Assembly (NCBI RefSeq): GCF_019112545.1
Contig: NW_025064917.1
Coordinates: forward strand, 73,640-137,639
Length of the DNA: 64,000 nt
DNA from: Guyanagaster necrorhizus
Lineage: Eukaryota; Basidiomycota; Agaricomycetes; Agaricales; Physalacriaceae
Direction of reading: 5' to 3'
Notes under the pieces: generated by a model
Told to the model about the DNA's origin: nothing
Seen by the model: only the letters and a program-made list of their open reading frames with translations
Databases searched by the model: none
Position numbers and translations under genes: made by a program
Shown: piece by piece, positions 1 through 12,803 of the stretch
Numbering within the stretch: the first letter of the stretch is position 1
Layout of the letters: each line of letters begins with the position of its first letter

Positions 1-2582
1 TTGTACTCAGGTAAGTAGTAGTCATACATATCTCTGCCTTTAAGCAATTGACCGTTGTACTCAGTCTGGCCTATTATCCACTGTGTAAAAGTAATCTGCC
101 TGCAACAGTATAACAATGTACAAATCAAGAAAGGTGACAAGTGAAAAGCAGTCTTCAGAATCAACCAAGGACTTTTTGAGCCCACAGTGATATTCTTCAG
201 ACTCACTAATTCCTCTGCCACTTTTCAGTGGATAATAAACAATATCTTCAAGGATCTCATCACCATCAAAAAGGTGACAATATATCTAGATGATATTCTG
301 ATTATATCCAAGAACCAAATAGAGCACTGACAGCTAGTCTGACAAGTACCCAAACTTATAAGGAAGCACCAACTCTTTCTCAAAGCAGAGAAATGCAAGT
401 TTGAAGTACAGAAAATAGAGTATCTTGGAGTCATTATCAGTGAAGAAAGCATTAGAATAGACCTTGTCAAAGTAGCCAGAGTAACAGAATGGCTGATACC
501 AACAAAGAAAAAGAAACTCCAATTATTTCTGAGGTTCACCAACTTTTATCAATGCTTTATCTATGACTACAGCAAGATAGTCTGCTCAATGATGCAGTTG
601 ACAGGGAATGCACCTTGAAGCTAAGGACCTTCTCAGCAGATGGTGTTTGATGACCTGAAATGGTGACTAGCTGAAGATGTCATCCTCACAATACCAACTC
701 AGGAAAAGAGGTTTTGAGTGGAGGCTGACTCAAGTGAAAGAGCAATTGGAGCTGTGCAGTCTCAGAAGCAAGAAGAAAAGTGGCAATCAGTGGCCTTTCT
801 CTCTAAGGCCCTAACAGTCATAGAGAAAAACTACAAGATCTATGACAAGGAATTGCTCACAATAATGCTTGCTCTAGAAGAGTGGCATCATTACTTGATT
901 GGTGTGGTACAGATCTTCAAGATCTAGACTGATCACCAAAACCTCTAATATTTCCAATCACCATAGAAACTTAATTGTCAGCAAGCTCATTAGATCATAG
1001 AGCTCTCTCAGTACAAGTACACACTCTATCATAAGGCAGGAACAGCCAATAAGAAGACTGATCTTCTCAGTTGATGAGCTGATCATATTCAGAGAGAGAG
1101 CAACAATGAGGAGGTGGTGCTACTGAAACCCAAACATTTTCAGACTATGATAATGCTGACAGAAGAAGAGATCCACAAGTGGATCAAGAGTGCCACAAGG
1201 GACAATCACAAATGGGATCAATATATAGCCCCATCCCTCAATCATGAGTGGGAAATGACAAGAGAAGGAGGACTGATCTGTTATGATAGACAGATCTATA
1301 TTCTGTGGGATCAACAACTTCATGATGAGATTATTGCCACATACCATAATCATGCAATAGCAGGGCACCCAGGAATAGCCAAGACTAAAGAGCTGATATT
1401 GCAGGAATACTGGTAGCCCAAGATGGGCTAAGATATCAAACGATATATCAAGAGGTGTAAAACCTGTCAGCACAGTAAGTCATTAACACAACTGCAAGCA
1501 GCACTACTCCATCTGAATGAAGTCCCTCAATCACTCTAAACCCATATTTCAGTGGATATGATCATTGGATTACTGAAGTGCAATAGCTATGATGCAATTC
1601 TCATCATCATCAATCAATTCTCAAAGGCGATTATTCCAGTTGCATGCTCAATGGAGCTGATATCAGAAGGGTGGGCTAAAATACTCCACAATGAGGTATA
1701 TGCCAAGTATGGCATGCCTCAAGTCATAATCTCAGATCAAGGACTATAATTTGTCTCAAAATTTCTTGATAACTTATATCAACTACTCAATATCCAATAA
1801 AATGCATTTACTGCCTATCATCTACAAATAGACAGCCAAATAGAGAGGGTCAATCAAGAGATTAAGAAATACCTCCATCTCTTTATAAACTATCACCAAG
1901 ATGATTGGATGGAATAGCTTACTTTTGCAGCCTTTCAACACAATAATTGCATCTATTCCACAATTGGCAAGACCCTTTTTTTTATCAACCATGGCTAATA
2001 TTCCAATGTCTCTCATACAGAATGAGCTCACACCATGACCCCTGCCTCCTCAGACTTCACCTCCACTATGACCAAGATCCACAATAAAACCTAGGTCATC
2101 CTTGAAGAGATAGCCACTTTTATGAAAAAACAGTATGATAAGCATTGTGTCCTGGCTCACACATATAATATCAATGACAAAGTCTGGTTGGACACAACCA
2201 ACCTTCACCTCCCACATCTGAAACAGAAACTTGCTGACAAATACACAGAACCCTTTCTTATTCTTGCTAAAATCAGCAATTCTGTCTACAAGCTCTATCT
2301 TCTATCCACTTAGAAGATCTATGATGTATTCAATGAATGTCTTCTTATCTCTTTCATTGCATCTGCTTTCTCAAATCAGAAACACCCACCTCCTTCACCT
2401 CCTGACCTCATTAATGACAAGAAACACTATGAAATAGATCATATCCTTAATCACCACCTTTACAAAATATGAATCTGCAGAGGTGGCATGACTACAATGG
2501 TTGACTATTTGGTTAGCTGGAAGGACTATAGTCTCAAATCTAACCAATAGGTCAATAAGAAACATATAAATGCATCTGATGC
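1..2582 (+). pseudogene. Element A: gypsy pol remnant, main part
   Basis: This is the 3' part of a Ty3/gypsy polyprotein that enters from the left window edge. Reverse transcriptase is visible with an intact YLDD box at about 283-294. RNase H follows at about 718-930 (VEADSS, then the YLIG and TDHQNL signatures). The integrase zinc-finger region is at about 1,320-1,480 and the integrase core at about 1,550-1,900. A chromodomain lies at about 2,400-2,580. Many in-frame stops interrupt it (TAG or TGA where relatives have Trp, Arg or Gln), so it is dead. Reading stops at 2,582 because element B is inserted there. The last codons resume at 10,772. Element identity is secure; the N-terminal protease and gag lie outside the window. 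Confidence 0.9.
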
Positions 2583-3051
2583 TGTTATGATTTTTCCTTT
2601 ATTCTATTTCTTTTCTTGAATTAACTCCTATCTATGCTTAGTCAGAGCACTTAGACAAGCACTTAAGACTGTGAGATGAAGCTTAGTCATCACAACTAGG
2701 CCAAGTCAGTCATTGTCTTTTGATGCAACAGCATTGCCTGATGATGCACAATCAGTCTTTTATATATAGTAGCAATGCTCAAGGACAAAGGGCACAAAGG
2801 ACATGACAATGCACAATAAGTAACAGTATTAATAGTCACAGCATGTACAGTATTTAAGAAGGCTTGCTCTCACTGGTAATCTCCAGCTTTGAGCTAAAGT
2901 TTATTATCACATTATTCTATCCTTGAGCCAACTCTAAGGCCTTGTGACACACTGATCAGATAATGCATCAATGAACTCAGTTGACTGTTCAAAGTGCAAG
3001 GCAGCTTCTATTTATCATGTGTTTCTATTTATATGATGCTTGAGTCTAACA
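2583..3051 (+). repeat. Element B 5' LTR
   Basis: The 469 bp LTR contains a TATA-like box TATTTAAG at 2,851-2,858. The 13-mer AGCTTTGAGCTAA at 2,885-2,897, 34 nt from the start of the TATA box, is the likely 5' end of the transcript. The LTR ends in TCTAACA at 3,051. It also abuts element A sequence on its left because B is nested there. Confidence 0.93.
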
Positions 3052-3052
3052 A

Positions 3053-3065
3053 TTAGCTTGAAGCT
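3053..3065 (+). promoter_or_regulatory. Element B primer-binding site (self-priming type)
   Basis: The 13 nt TTAGCTTGAAGCT start one base after the LTR. They are the reverse complement of the LTR string at 2,885-2,897, except for two adjacent positions where a probable ancestral CG pair decayed to TG on one side and CA on the other. There is no TGG start, as a classical tRNA-primed site would have. The self-priming role is inferred by analogy with Tf1/sushi elements. Confidence 0.7.
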
Positions 3066-3108
3066 TTCTTTTCCCTTTCCTCATGTATTATAGTGTAAAG
3101 AAAACTGA

Positions 3109-6100
3109 ATGCCCTCTATCAACATATCAGACCCAAACTTTGACCAAGAGTTTTTTAAACTCCTTACATCAATCACCAGAACATTGTTGAGATTATTGGT
3201 GATCATCCAGCTGTGCTGGAGATGCCAATCAATTACCACTTGGGCCATCAGATACTACAATGAGTTTCAGCATATTCAATATATTCTATACAATGTAACC
3301 CCAGACCTTTCTTTATATAATATTCCCAAATCCTGATAAACATCTCATCAGCTCACAACAAGCCTCCTACCCAAAGCAGAGTCTAGCCACTCACATCAAG
3401 GAGATATTCAAGAAGAAAAAAGACACTGATATCTCTTTAGATGATCTAGCAGAGACAGTGACTCTTGTGTCACAGGATTCAGAAACCTATAGATCCTAGT
3501 CTCTGACCATAAAGATAAAAATGTCTCAGAAGAATTTTTCTAACAGTCTTCCTCCTCTAACTCTTCTAGTGCTCCTAGAATCTATGGGATTGCTGACTAT
3601 GCTAGAGATTCTCTTAATGCCACTCAGATGGCTTCAAGATCCCACCATGCATCACTTGGAAGCTAGTCTCACAGCATCCCCCAGCTCAGCCCACTGCTCT
3701 ACTAGGACCAGTGCCAAGTTGGGGTGGGCACTCTTAGACTGACTCAATGATGAGCAGCAAATCAGAGAAAACTGAAACAAAATCATTCACTGCCTTTTCC
3801 CAGCATGAGACCTTAACATCCCATTCAACTATGATAAAGCCCTCCAGCAAGAAGAGACAAGACAGTGAAACACTCCACAGCCAGCTCACAGTGAGCTTGA
3901 GGAGCATATTATCAATAGGAGGCAGGAGGCAGATGAAGCTGCCAAGTATGATCAGCAGCATCAGGAGCAGCAAAGAGAGGCTGAAAGAGCTTGACTGGAA
4001 AGGGCCAACACCTCAAACTGGTATGGACTCCAATCAGAAGTTGCATCAGTACTTGCACCAGTATAAGCAGACTACTCCCTCTTGACCTCAGTATTCAGAG
4101 AGCTCAGCACAATTGAGTCTGACCCTTGAGCCTCAGAACATTGGACCAATGCAGAAATCCTCACAGCCAACAAAGCCTGAACTAGAAGTGATGGAATCTC
4201 TCTCCCAACTTGAGACAATGTCCCAAGACTCACTTCATGCTCTCTGACACCCCAGTATCTCTCTCTCCAATGAACTCCTAGTGCCAACACCACTTTCAAG
4301 GATAATAAGTACATTCTTAGACACTATAGATTATGAGTACCTGACAATGCCCACATCTTCACTCATACTCTCTGAGGATTTCTTGGAAGTCAAATGGTCA
4401 GGCAACTCCTTGACCACAGATACAGCTGAAATGTCCACTTCTATTATGAGTGACTGATGGTGGCATGAGCAATAGAGGGGAACTGATATGACTCTAATAT
4501 TGGAAGTCAGCCCACCTCTATCTACCTCAATGCCTTAGACTTTTTAGGTCTCACTGCTGAGCCTAGCATCCAGCCAGAGCAGCAGATCAACAAAGATGGT
4601 ATGACCACTAGAGGATGAGAAGAGTTTTTATAATCCATCTGCCACTTCTCTCCTTGAAGAAGAAGAGGAGGACAATGAGCCTGAGGAAGATAAGGAAACT
4701 GAGAGTAGCAAACCATCTCATGCTGATGGAAAACTCATCTATGGACTCACAGAAGACACAGATGAAGAAGCATTGGAGGAAGCAATTCACAAGACAAGGA
4801 CATGAGAGTACCAGAAGTTGTATATGAGGGGAGTAATGTTCTTATGGTATGGCACCAATGGAACAATTATATGTCAATTCTGAACCTAATGAAAAAACAG
4901 AAATCCTAAAGCATATAGCAACCAACTATGCTGCACAATAATATAACAGAAACCACCCTGAAGACCTGGTTGGCAGACCACCAGCATACCAGATGCTGCA
5001 ATCTATCTGACCAATGCTGTGGTTGCCCTCTATCATCCTGAAGAGAGCCAAATACACAGCCCTATCAATCTAAAGCATATTCTTATATTCTGTCTCCTCA
5101 GCTCACACCACAGCAATCTGGCTCTCTCGAATCTGACTTCAGCTGACACTCCCACTAATATCTTACCAAAATCTGTGGACCAGCAGAGGAAGCCAAATCC
5201 TAGGAGCACAACCTTCACCTGATGAAGCTATAGAGAGTGGCACCAAAAAGGAGCCAATCAGAGATGACCCAGAAGCAGTCTGACTAGAATTCACCATCAA
5301 GGACAGAGTTATTGTCTGAAAAGAGGCAGCCCCATTGTGGATGACAACTCTCTCCATTTATTCCCATGACCACCAGATGAGTGGTGACAACCTCTATTTT
5401 TAGAGTGGCCCAACCCAATGAGTGCTCTACCAAAAAATACTGCAGTATTGCAATGCAGATCTGACTTACTTCACAAGCCTTGACCCTTTAAGAGAGCATC
5501 AGATGACATCGACTGATTCTTGGTCAACTGCAAACAATACTTTGAAGTTTATATCAGGTACCTCAGAACCAATATAAATAGAGTAGTCTTCATCATCTCA
5601 TACTTTGAAGAAAAAGCCAAAACATGATGGATTCTTATTTTCTCAAACTTCTAATTCTCTACTTAGGAGCATTACTGATACTCCTCATGGCCAGTCTTTA
5701 AGCAAATGCTGCACAACAAATTCATTGACCCAGCAGTGCAAGAGGTGTATAAGCAAAAGATTAAAGATTATAAAATGGATAATAAGATGGCCATAGACTA
5801 CTTTGACAAGTTGGAATGGCTTGCCAAGCTCATCAGCATTTGTGACAATATAGTAAACAACAGATGAATGGTCAAGGCCCTTAAGAGAGAAGTCCTCTCC
5901 TCTTACATCATAATAATCTTGGCTATTGGCATCAAAGCATTAATGCTGATAGAATACAACAAGTGGAAAGAAAGGATCATCAAGATATACAAAAAGTGAC
6001 AAAGGCAGAAAGCAGAGCAATTGACTCTGCAAGACTATTTGAAGAAGTTGACCCCACCAATCTCAAATAACTCCAAGCCACTGGAGACAACTGCCAAAAA

Positions 6101-6560
6101 ATCATCAGGATTCTCAACAGCCTCTGCTTATGGCATGCAGAAGACAGGAACAGGAATGACATATATGGGGGCAGAGAAGCCCATGGATATTGATCAGATG
6201 AAGAAAGAAGGGAAGTGCTTCAACTGCAGACAGAAAGACCACATGGCTAAAGACTGCCCAAAGAAGAAGTGAACCCAAAAAGACATCCATGCTCAGATTG
6301 CTGAATTACAGAAGGAAGAAGAAGAACTCAGCTCAAGTATAAAAGTGGAGGAAGTAAAAGATGGGGACAACCAGTGAGTGATTCCACTGCATCAGCCAAA
6401 GACTTTCATGGTGAACCAATAACAGCCACTAGTCAGACTGACCACATCTCTGTAGTTACCCCTATGCATACCTTATACAAGCATTGGAATATACTCTGAC
6501 TTTTAACTACACACACCAATGAATTGCAAATACAGACTCAAACACCTATGGGCCAAATAG
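3109..6560 (+). pseudogene. Element B gag (long Gag with N-terminal hydrophobic segment and CCHC knuckle)
   Basis: The start chosen is the ATG at 3,109, 58 bp after the LTR, because the same spacing and N-terminus recur in elements C, D, E and H. Residues about 15-36 form a strongly hydrophobic stretch (FFKLL, then LLRLLVIIQLC), probably a membrane anchor. The middle is long, Ser/Pro/Glu-rich and broken by many stops. A CCHC zinc knuckle with CFNC, H and C in the expected spacing lies at about 6,215-6,260, followed by a Lys-rich tail. About 3.1 kb precede the knuckle, so this Gag is much longer than a typical Ty3 Gag. It is not functional here. Confidence 0.82.
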
Positions 6561-9500
6561 AGACAGAGAGCTCCAACAATTGGCTCCAACCATTCAGTGC
6601 TGAATAGATATGGCAGACCATCAGAGATGCCAAGACAGAAGAAGAAGCAAAGGCAGTACTTTGAAACTGGATCCACAAGACCTGGGTTGAAGAAGTAGTG
6701 GATGATGCCATTGAAGAAATACAGAAAGCTGAGCAATGCTGCACTCTGAAATGGTTAGACAAACTCCAAGGGTCAAAGAAATTCATCCAACAAACTAAAA
6801 CTCTAGAGTGGGATCTACTGATGAAGGCCCAGATTGAGACACTTACATTTTGAGCCATGTACACCATAACAGCCCTAATTGATAGTGGCTGTACTGGCAG
6901 CTCCATCAATCAAGCTTTTGTCAACAAGCACCATCTTCCAACAAAAGCCACTGCAGCCTCCATACTAGTATATAATGCCAACAGTATAAAGAACCAAGCC
7001 AGCTCCATTACTGAGTTCATGGAACTTCAAGTCATGATCAGGGACCACTCTGAATGAATCAACTTGGTGATAACTGATCTTGAAACAAAAGAGATCTTCC
7101 TTGGTCATGACTGGCTGATCAGGCACAACCTGCTGATCAATTGAAAGACTGAGAGGATAACATTTGTCTGATGCAAGTGCTATAAACTACCATTCAAACT
7201 TCCTGATGAAGACTCCAAAGATTGCTGGGATGAAGAAATAGAGGATGGAGAAACTATCCTCACCATCAGCATCCAGCAGAAGATCCACATCCATGCCATA
7301 CACCATGCCAATAACTTAACAGCTAAAGCCAACAAACAGAAAAGGAAGAGAATATTTAAAGAAATAGTATCTGAGTGGACATAGGACTTCAAAGACCTGT
7401 TTGAGAAAGAGAGCTTTCATGAGCTCTCCAAACTGAAGCTATAGGATCATGCCATCAAACTAATCCCAAATTCAAATGCCAATCTTGATTGTAAGACCTA
7501 TCCTCTTGAAAACAATGAACAATAGAAACTTGACAAGTTTTTCGATGAAAATCTATTCAGTGGAAGGATCTGGCCATCCAAGTCCTCTATAGCATCACCA
7601 TTCTTCTTTGCCAAAAAGAAGGATGGGAAGCTTCGACCAGTCTAAGACTATCGAAAGCTAAATAAAATGATAATCAAGAACTGATATTCTCTCTCACTAA
7701 TCTCAGAGTTGATGGACAAACTCTAGGGTGTCAAATACTACACCAAGCTCAATGTCTGATGTAGATGCAACAATGTACAAATCAAGAAGAGTGATGAATG
7801 GAAGGCTGCATTCTGGACCAACCGAGGGCTGTTCAAGTTGACAGTTATGTTTTTCAGACTCACCAATTCTCCCATGACCTTCCAGTGGATGATGAATGAT
7901 ATTTCAAAGACCTCATCTCCATGGGCAAGATCACAATTTATCTCAATGACATCTTAATCATGTCAAGAACAAAGGAGGAACATCAAAAACTAGTATGACA
8001 AGTACTAGCCTTGATGAGGAAGCACAAGTTGTTCCTCAAAGTGGAGAAATGTGAGTTTAAAGTCTTTGAGACTGAATATCTTGGGGTAATCATTAGTGAA
8101 GGGAGCATCCATATAGATCTGGTCAAGGTAGCAGATATCACCAAATGGCCAGAGCCCAACAAGAAAAAGGAGCTTCAGTCATTCCTGGAGTTTATAAACT
8201 TTTATTGATGATTCATTTGAGACTACAGTAAAGTAGTCCACCCTATGACACAGCTTACAGAGAATGCTCTCTGGACATGAGGTCCCTCTCAATAACTCAT
8301 ATTTAATGATCTCAAACAGTGAATAGCCAAAAATATAGTCCTTGCTATTCCAACGCAGGAAGAGAAATTCCAGGTAGAGGCCAATTCCAGCAAGGGAGCT
8401 ATCAGAGCTATACTATTGCAGGAACAGGATGACAAATGGCAACCAGTGGCCTTCCTCTCAAAGGTGCTCTCAGTCATATAATGGAACTATAAAATTTATG
8501 ATAAAGAGCTTCTCACTATAGTGCTCACCTTAAAAGAATGGCAGCACTATTTAATTGAAGCCATGGAGATATTCAAAATCTGGACTGACCATCAAAACTT
8601 GTGATACTTCCATCAACTGCAGAAGCTAAACTGCAGACAAGCCAGATGGGTGATAGAACTCAGTCAGTATCAATATACCCTGCATCATAAGACTGGAGCA
8701 GCCAACAAAAAGGCTGATCTCCTCAGCTGGCATGCAGATCATGATCAAGGAGGACATGATAATGAAGAAATGATATTGTTAAGGTCTGAACACTTCTGGA
8801 CCATGATAATGCCAATGAAGGAAGAAATTTATGAGCAGATCAAGAGCATTATGCAGAATACAAGCAAGTGAAATCAACAGATGGCCTTTTCACTTAATCA
8901 TGAGTGAGAAATGATGAAGGAAGGAGGAATGATCCATTATAATAGATGGATCTATATTCTAAGAGACCAGGCATTGAAAGGTGAGATTATCACCATCTGC
9001 CATGACCATGTGACCACTGGCTATTCAGGCATCACCAAAACAAAGAAACTCATACTCTGTGAGTATTGGTGGGCTAAACTAGGCAATGACATCACTCAAT
9101 ATGTCAAAGCCTGTGAAGTTTGCCAGTGTAGAAAAGCCTCAACACAACTGTGGGCAGTGCCTCTCTACTCAAACAAGGTACCAACATCTCCATAGACCCA
9201 CATTTTGGTAGACATGATAACTGGTCTATCAGATTGTAATGAGTATGATGCCATCATTATCATCATAGATTGCTTCTCAAAAGCAATCATCCTGATCACC
9301 TGTTCCATAGATTTAATATCAGAAGAATGGACAAAAATCCTTTGAGATGAGGTTTATAGCAAATATGGTATGCCACAAGTGGTTATCTCAGACCATGGTC
9401 TACAGTTCATCTCCAAGTTTCTTGACAACCTGTACCAACTACTCAACATCAAACAAAACATGTCCACTGCATAACATCTGCAGACAGATGAGCAGACTGA

Positions 9501-10269
9501 ACATGCCAATTAGGAGGTAGAAAAATACCTTCAGCTATTCATCAACTATTGCCAGGATGATTAGATTGAATGATTGACTCTCACTGCCTTTCAGCACAAC
9601 AACTGGGTCCATTCAGCCATCAGCAAGACTCTGTTTTTTGTCAACTATGGACAGCATCTAAATATCACTCAGACCAAGTGTCACTGAACTTCTACACCTG
9701 CATCCACCAACTTTGCCACAACCATGACAAAAATCCATGATGAAACTAAAGCAGCCCTTAAAAAGGCTGCAACAACAATGAAGAAGCAGTATGACAAGCA
9801 TTGTCATGCTGCACATGAATATTCCCTCAATAACAAAGTCTGGCTGGATACCACAAACCTCCATCTTCCATGCCCAAAATGCAAACTTGCTGATAAATGC
9901 ACTGGACCATTCTTGATCCTCTCCAAGATCAGTCACTCCACCTACAAACTCCACCTTTCAACTATATAGAAGATACATGATGTCTTTAATGAAACACTAT
10001 TAACCTTCTATATCACACTAGCATTTCCAAACTAGGAACAACCACCACCTCCATCTCCAGACCTGATTAATGATGAAGAACACTATGAAGTTGATCAAGT
10101 CCTAAACCACAAACTATGGAAAATTAAAGCAAAAGGAGATGGTATGATAACAACTCTTGATTACCTGATCAGCTGGAAGAGGTATGGACTGGAGCCTAAC
10201 CAATGAGTCAACAAATGACAAATAAATGCAGATGATACTATACATGATTACAAACTATTTCTAAATTAA
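6561..10269 (+). pseudogene. Element B pol (protease, RT, RNase H, integrase, chromodomain)
   Basis: The aspartic protease is at about 6,870-7,130 (ALIDSGCTGSS, then HDWL). Reverse transcriptase spans about 7,560-8,220. Its catalytic box reads YLND at 7,939-7,950 in place of YLDD, a G-to-A change. RNase H is at about 8,370-8,740, with the first Asp changed (VEANSS). The integrase zinc-finger region is at about 8,990-9,140 and its core at about 9,200-9,500. The chromodomain is at about 10,075-10,230. The frame ends at TAA 10,267-10,269 after the conserved LFLN. Nearly all damage is stop codons. One single-base deletion near 7,903 changes the frame between the protease/early RT part and the rest. 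Confidence 0.93.
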
Positions 10270-10302
10270 GCCATTGAGATGATGGTCTTAAAGAGAGAGT
10301 AA

Positions 10303-10771
10303 TATTATGATTTTTCCTTTATTCTATTTCTTTTCTTGAATTAACCCCTATCTATGCTTAGTCAGAGCACTTAGACAAGCACTTAAGACTGTGAGATGAA
10401 GCTTAGTCATCACAACTAGGCCAAGTTGGTCATTGTCTTTCAACACAACAGTATTGTCTGATGGTGCACAATCAGTCTTTTATATACAGTAGCAATGCTC
10501 AAGGACAAAAGGCACAAAAGACACAACAATATACAACAAGTAACAGTATTAATAGTCACAGCATGTACAGTATTTAAGAAGGCTTGCTCTCACTGGTAAT
10601 CTCCAGCTTTGAGCTAAAGTTTATTATCACATTATTCTATCCTTGAGCCAACTCTAAGGCCTTGTGACACACTGATCAGATAATGCATCAGTGAACTCAG
10701 TTGACTGTTTAAAGTGTGAGGCAGCTTCTGTTTATCATGTGTTTTTGTTTATGTGATGCTTGGGTCTAACA
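10303..10771 (+). repeat. Element B 3' LTR with upstream polypurine tract
   Basis: It is 469 bp like the 5' LTR and carries the same TATA box and R-start 13-mer. A purine-rich tract (AAGAGAGAGTAA, 10,291-10,302) directly precedes it and fits the plus-strand primer. The first bases are TATTATGA instead of TGTTATGA. All other differences I aligned to the 5' LTR are also transitions. Confidence 0.93.
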
Positions 10772-10840
10772 GATGCTATCTATGATTATAAATTATCTCT
10801 AAATTAAGCCATTGAAATGATAGTTTTAAGAAGGGGATAA
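10772..10840 (+). pseudogene. Element A pol tail and polypurine tract
   Basis: Reading of element A resumes here after the nested element B. The GATGC duplication is followed by codons for AIYDYKLSLN and a TAA at 10,805-10,807, the same ending as in D, G and H. A purine tract AAGAAGGGGATAA then leads straight into A's 3' LTR. Confidence 0.88.
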
Positions 10841-11301
10841 TGTTATAATTTTTCTATTTTTCTTTTGTATTAATTCCTATCTATACTTAGTCAGAGTGCT
10901 TAGACCAGCACTTAGAACTATGGGACTAGCTTAGTCATCACAATAAGCTCAGTCAGTCATTGTATTTTGATGCAACAATATTGCCTGATGATATACAACA
11001 AGACTTTTGTAGACAGTAACAAAGCTTAAGGACAAAGAGCACTATAGCCATGAAGAACACAATAAGTAGCAGTATTTATATCACTATGAACAAAATATAT
11101 ATAAGTAGAATAGCTCTCACTGATATAATCTCAGCTTTAAGCTAAAGTTTATTCACACTACTTTATTCTTGAGCCATCTGTCTTTGGCCTTGAAAGCACA
11201 CTGATCAATAAAGCACAACAATAAACTTAGATGTGACTATATAAATATAATACAGCATCTATTTATCACATGTTTTGATCACATGTGATCTAGATCTAAC
11301 A
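10841..11301 (+). repeat. Element A 3' LTR
   Basis: A 461 bp LTR runs from TGTTATAA to TCTAACA. TATATAAG begins at 11,098 and AGCTTTAAGCTAA at 11,133, 35 nt later. It is clearly related to, but diverged from, the LTRs of B and G. Its right edge abuts the gag of element C, so A is inserted in C. The left duplication is outside the window. Confidence 0.9.
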
Positions 11302-12803
11302 TGTTCAGTATCAAATGGCTTGAGCTATTGGGTAGGGGTCTCTCTCTCTATTTGGTCTATAGGCATTTGAGTTTGCTTCTTAGATGATTCTTTGGTGTGC
11401 ATGGGGATGGGAGATTCTGATATATTTGAATGCATGCATAATTTAGACATAGGAGTAACTATAGAAGTACTATTAGTCTGCCTAGCAGCTGTTTATTGCA
11501 CACCATGAAGTCCTTTGGCTGATCTAGCAGAATTGCATATTAGTTGGCTCTATCTTTTACTTCTTCCACTTTCATATCCTTGCTGAGTTCTTCTTCTTCC
11601 TTTTGCAGCTCAGCAATTTGCACTCATATGTCTTCTTATGTATGCTTCTTCTTTGGGCAATCCCACAACATGTGTTCTTTCTGGCCACAATTGAAACTCT
11701 TTCTCTCTTTCTTGAAGTGGTTAATGTCTATCAGCTTTTTGGCTCCAGTGTATATAGTTTCAATTCCTGTCTTCTGGACCCTGTATGAGAGGGTACTGGT
11801 TGATAATATGCTGGATTTGCTGATGCCAATTTGATTACCAGGTTTTGAATTCTGTGACTGGCTCAGTTTGTAGTACTTCTGCAGATTGGATTGCTCCACC
11901 TTTTGTTGCTACCTCTTTTTATACATTTCAATGACCCATTCCTTCCATGCATTGTACTTCTTCAGGATATTCATTCCAATGTCCAATATCATTTTAATAT
12001 AGAAAGGTGGAGTGCTCTGCTTGAGTGCTTCAACCATTCATCTGTTGTTGTCAATATCATCTCAGATTCTGGCAAGCTTCACAAGTTGCTTCAGCTCATC
12101 AAAGTACTTAGTGGCCATTTTATCATCTATCTTGTATTCCTTGATCTTTGACTTATGCATCTCTTACACTGCTGGATCAATAAACTTATCATTAAGCATT
12201 TGTTTAAAGATCAGCCAGGATGGCAGTCAGTAGTGTTGTCTGATTATAGAGAAGAAATTGGGAGAGATCAATATCCACTATATTTTGGCTTTATCTTCAA
12301 GGTACAACAAGGTAAAGGCAACTCTATTCATGTTAGTCCCAAGGAAAGTGATATAGACTTTAAAGTATTGTTTACAGTCAATGAGAAATTAATCAATGTC
12401 ATCAGACATGCCTTTGAAAGAACAGGGCTTCTGAAGTAAGTTAGGACAGCATTGTAGGATGATAGTGTTTTCAGATAATACCCTCATTATATTGGGCTAT
12501 TGGTCAAAAGATGGACACTGCCATTCAGTTGGCAGGTCTGAAAAGAAATAGAGAGAGTTATTATTAGTAACAGGGCTCTCCACAGGTGCTGCTTCTTTTT
12601 ATACTATTACTCTGTTTCAGATTGTGAATCTGAGTTTGATGGCTTCAGGGTCATCTCATATTGGGTTCTTTCCACTTTTCTCAGCCTCATCAGGTGGAGG
12701 CTGTCCTCCAAGAAGATGGCTTCCTTTGCTGATCCAGAAATTTTAGAATCTGACAGGCCTGGTATTCAGCTGGAGTTGGAATCAAGAAAGCCAAGTGGCT
12801 GAG
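11302..12803 (-). pseudogene. Element C gag, C-terminal block
   Basis: Minus-strand gag sequence is homologous to the gag of D and H. It contains a zinc-knuckle region at about 11,650-11,720 in which the first Cys is now Ser (SFNCGQKEHMLWDC). Upstream on the minus strand is the gag core region (about 11,930-12,450). Stops are frequent. The block is cut on the left by element A and on the right by element D. Confidence 0.8.

Larger units (their letters stand above)
2583..10771 (+). mobile_element. Element B: complete Ty3/gypsy chromovirus, decayed
   Basis: An 8.19 kb LTR retrotransposon has two 469 bp LTRs that start TGTTATGA/TATTATGA and end TCTAACA. It is flanked by a 5 bp target-site duplication GATGC (2,578-2,582 and 10,772-10,776). 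The target is the chromodomain-end coding sequence of element A. Order inside is LTR, primer-binding site, long gag, protease, RT, RNase H, integrase, chromodomain, polypurine tract, LTR. The two LTRs differ at about 28 positions by my hand alignment, all transitions. The pol region is almost one frame interrupted by stops, with one clear single-base deletion near 7,903. Confidence 0.95.

Noticed and set aside
2583..3065. A tRNA-primed minus-strand start for the gypsy elements
   Set aside because: The bases after the LTRs do not begin TGG, and I could not match them to a tRNA 3' end, whereas they pair with the LTR itself.
3109..3336. The hydrophobic N-terminal segment as a remnant of an envelope gene
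   Set aside because: It is at the very start of Gag, 5' of the CCHC knuckle and protease, in all five copies. Envelope genes of gypsy-type elements lie 3' of integrase.
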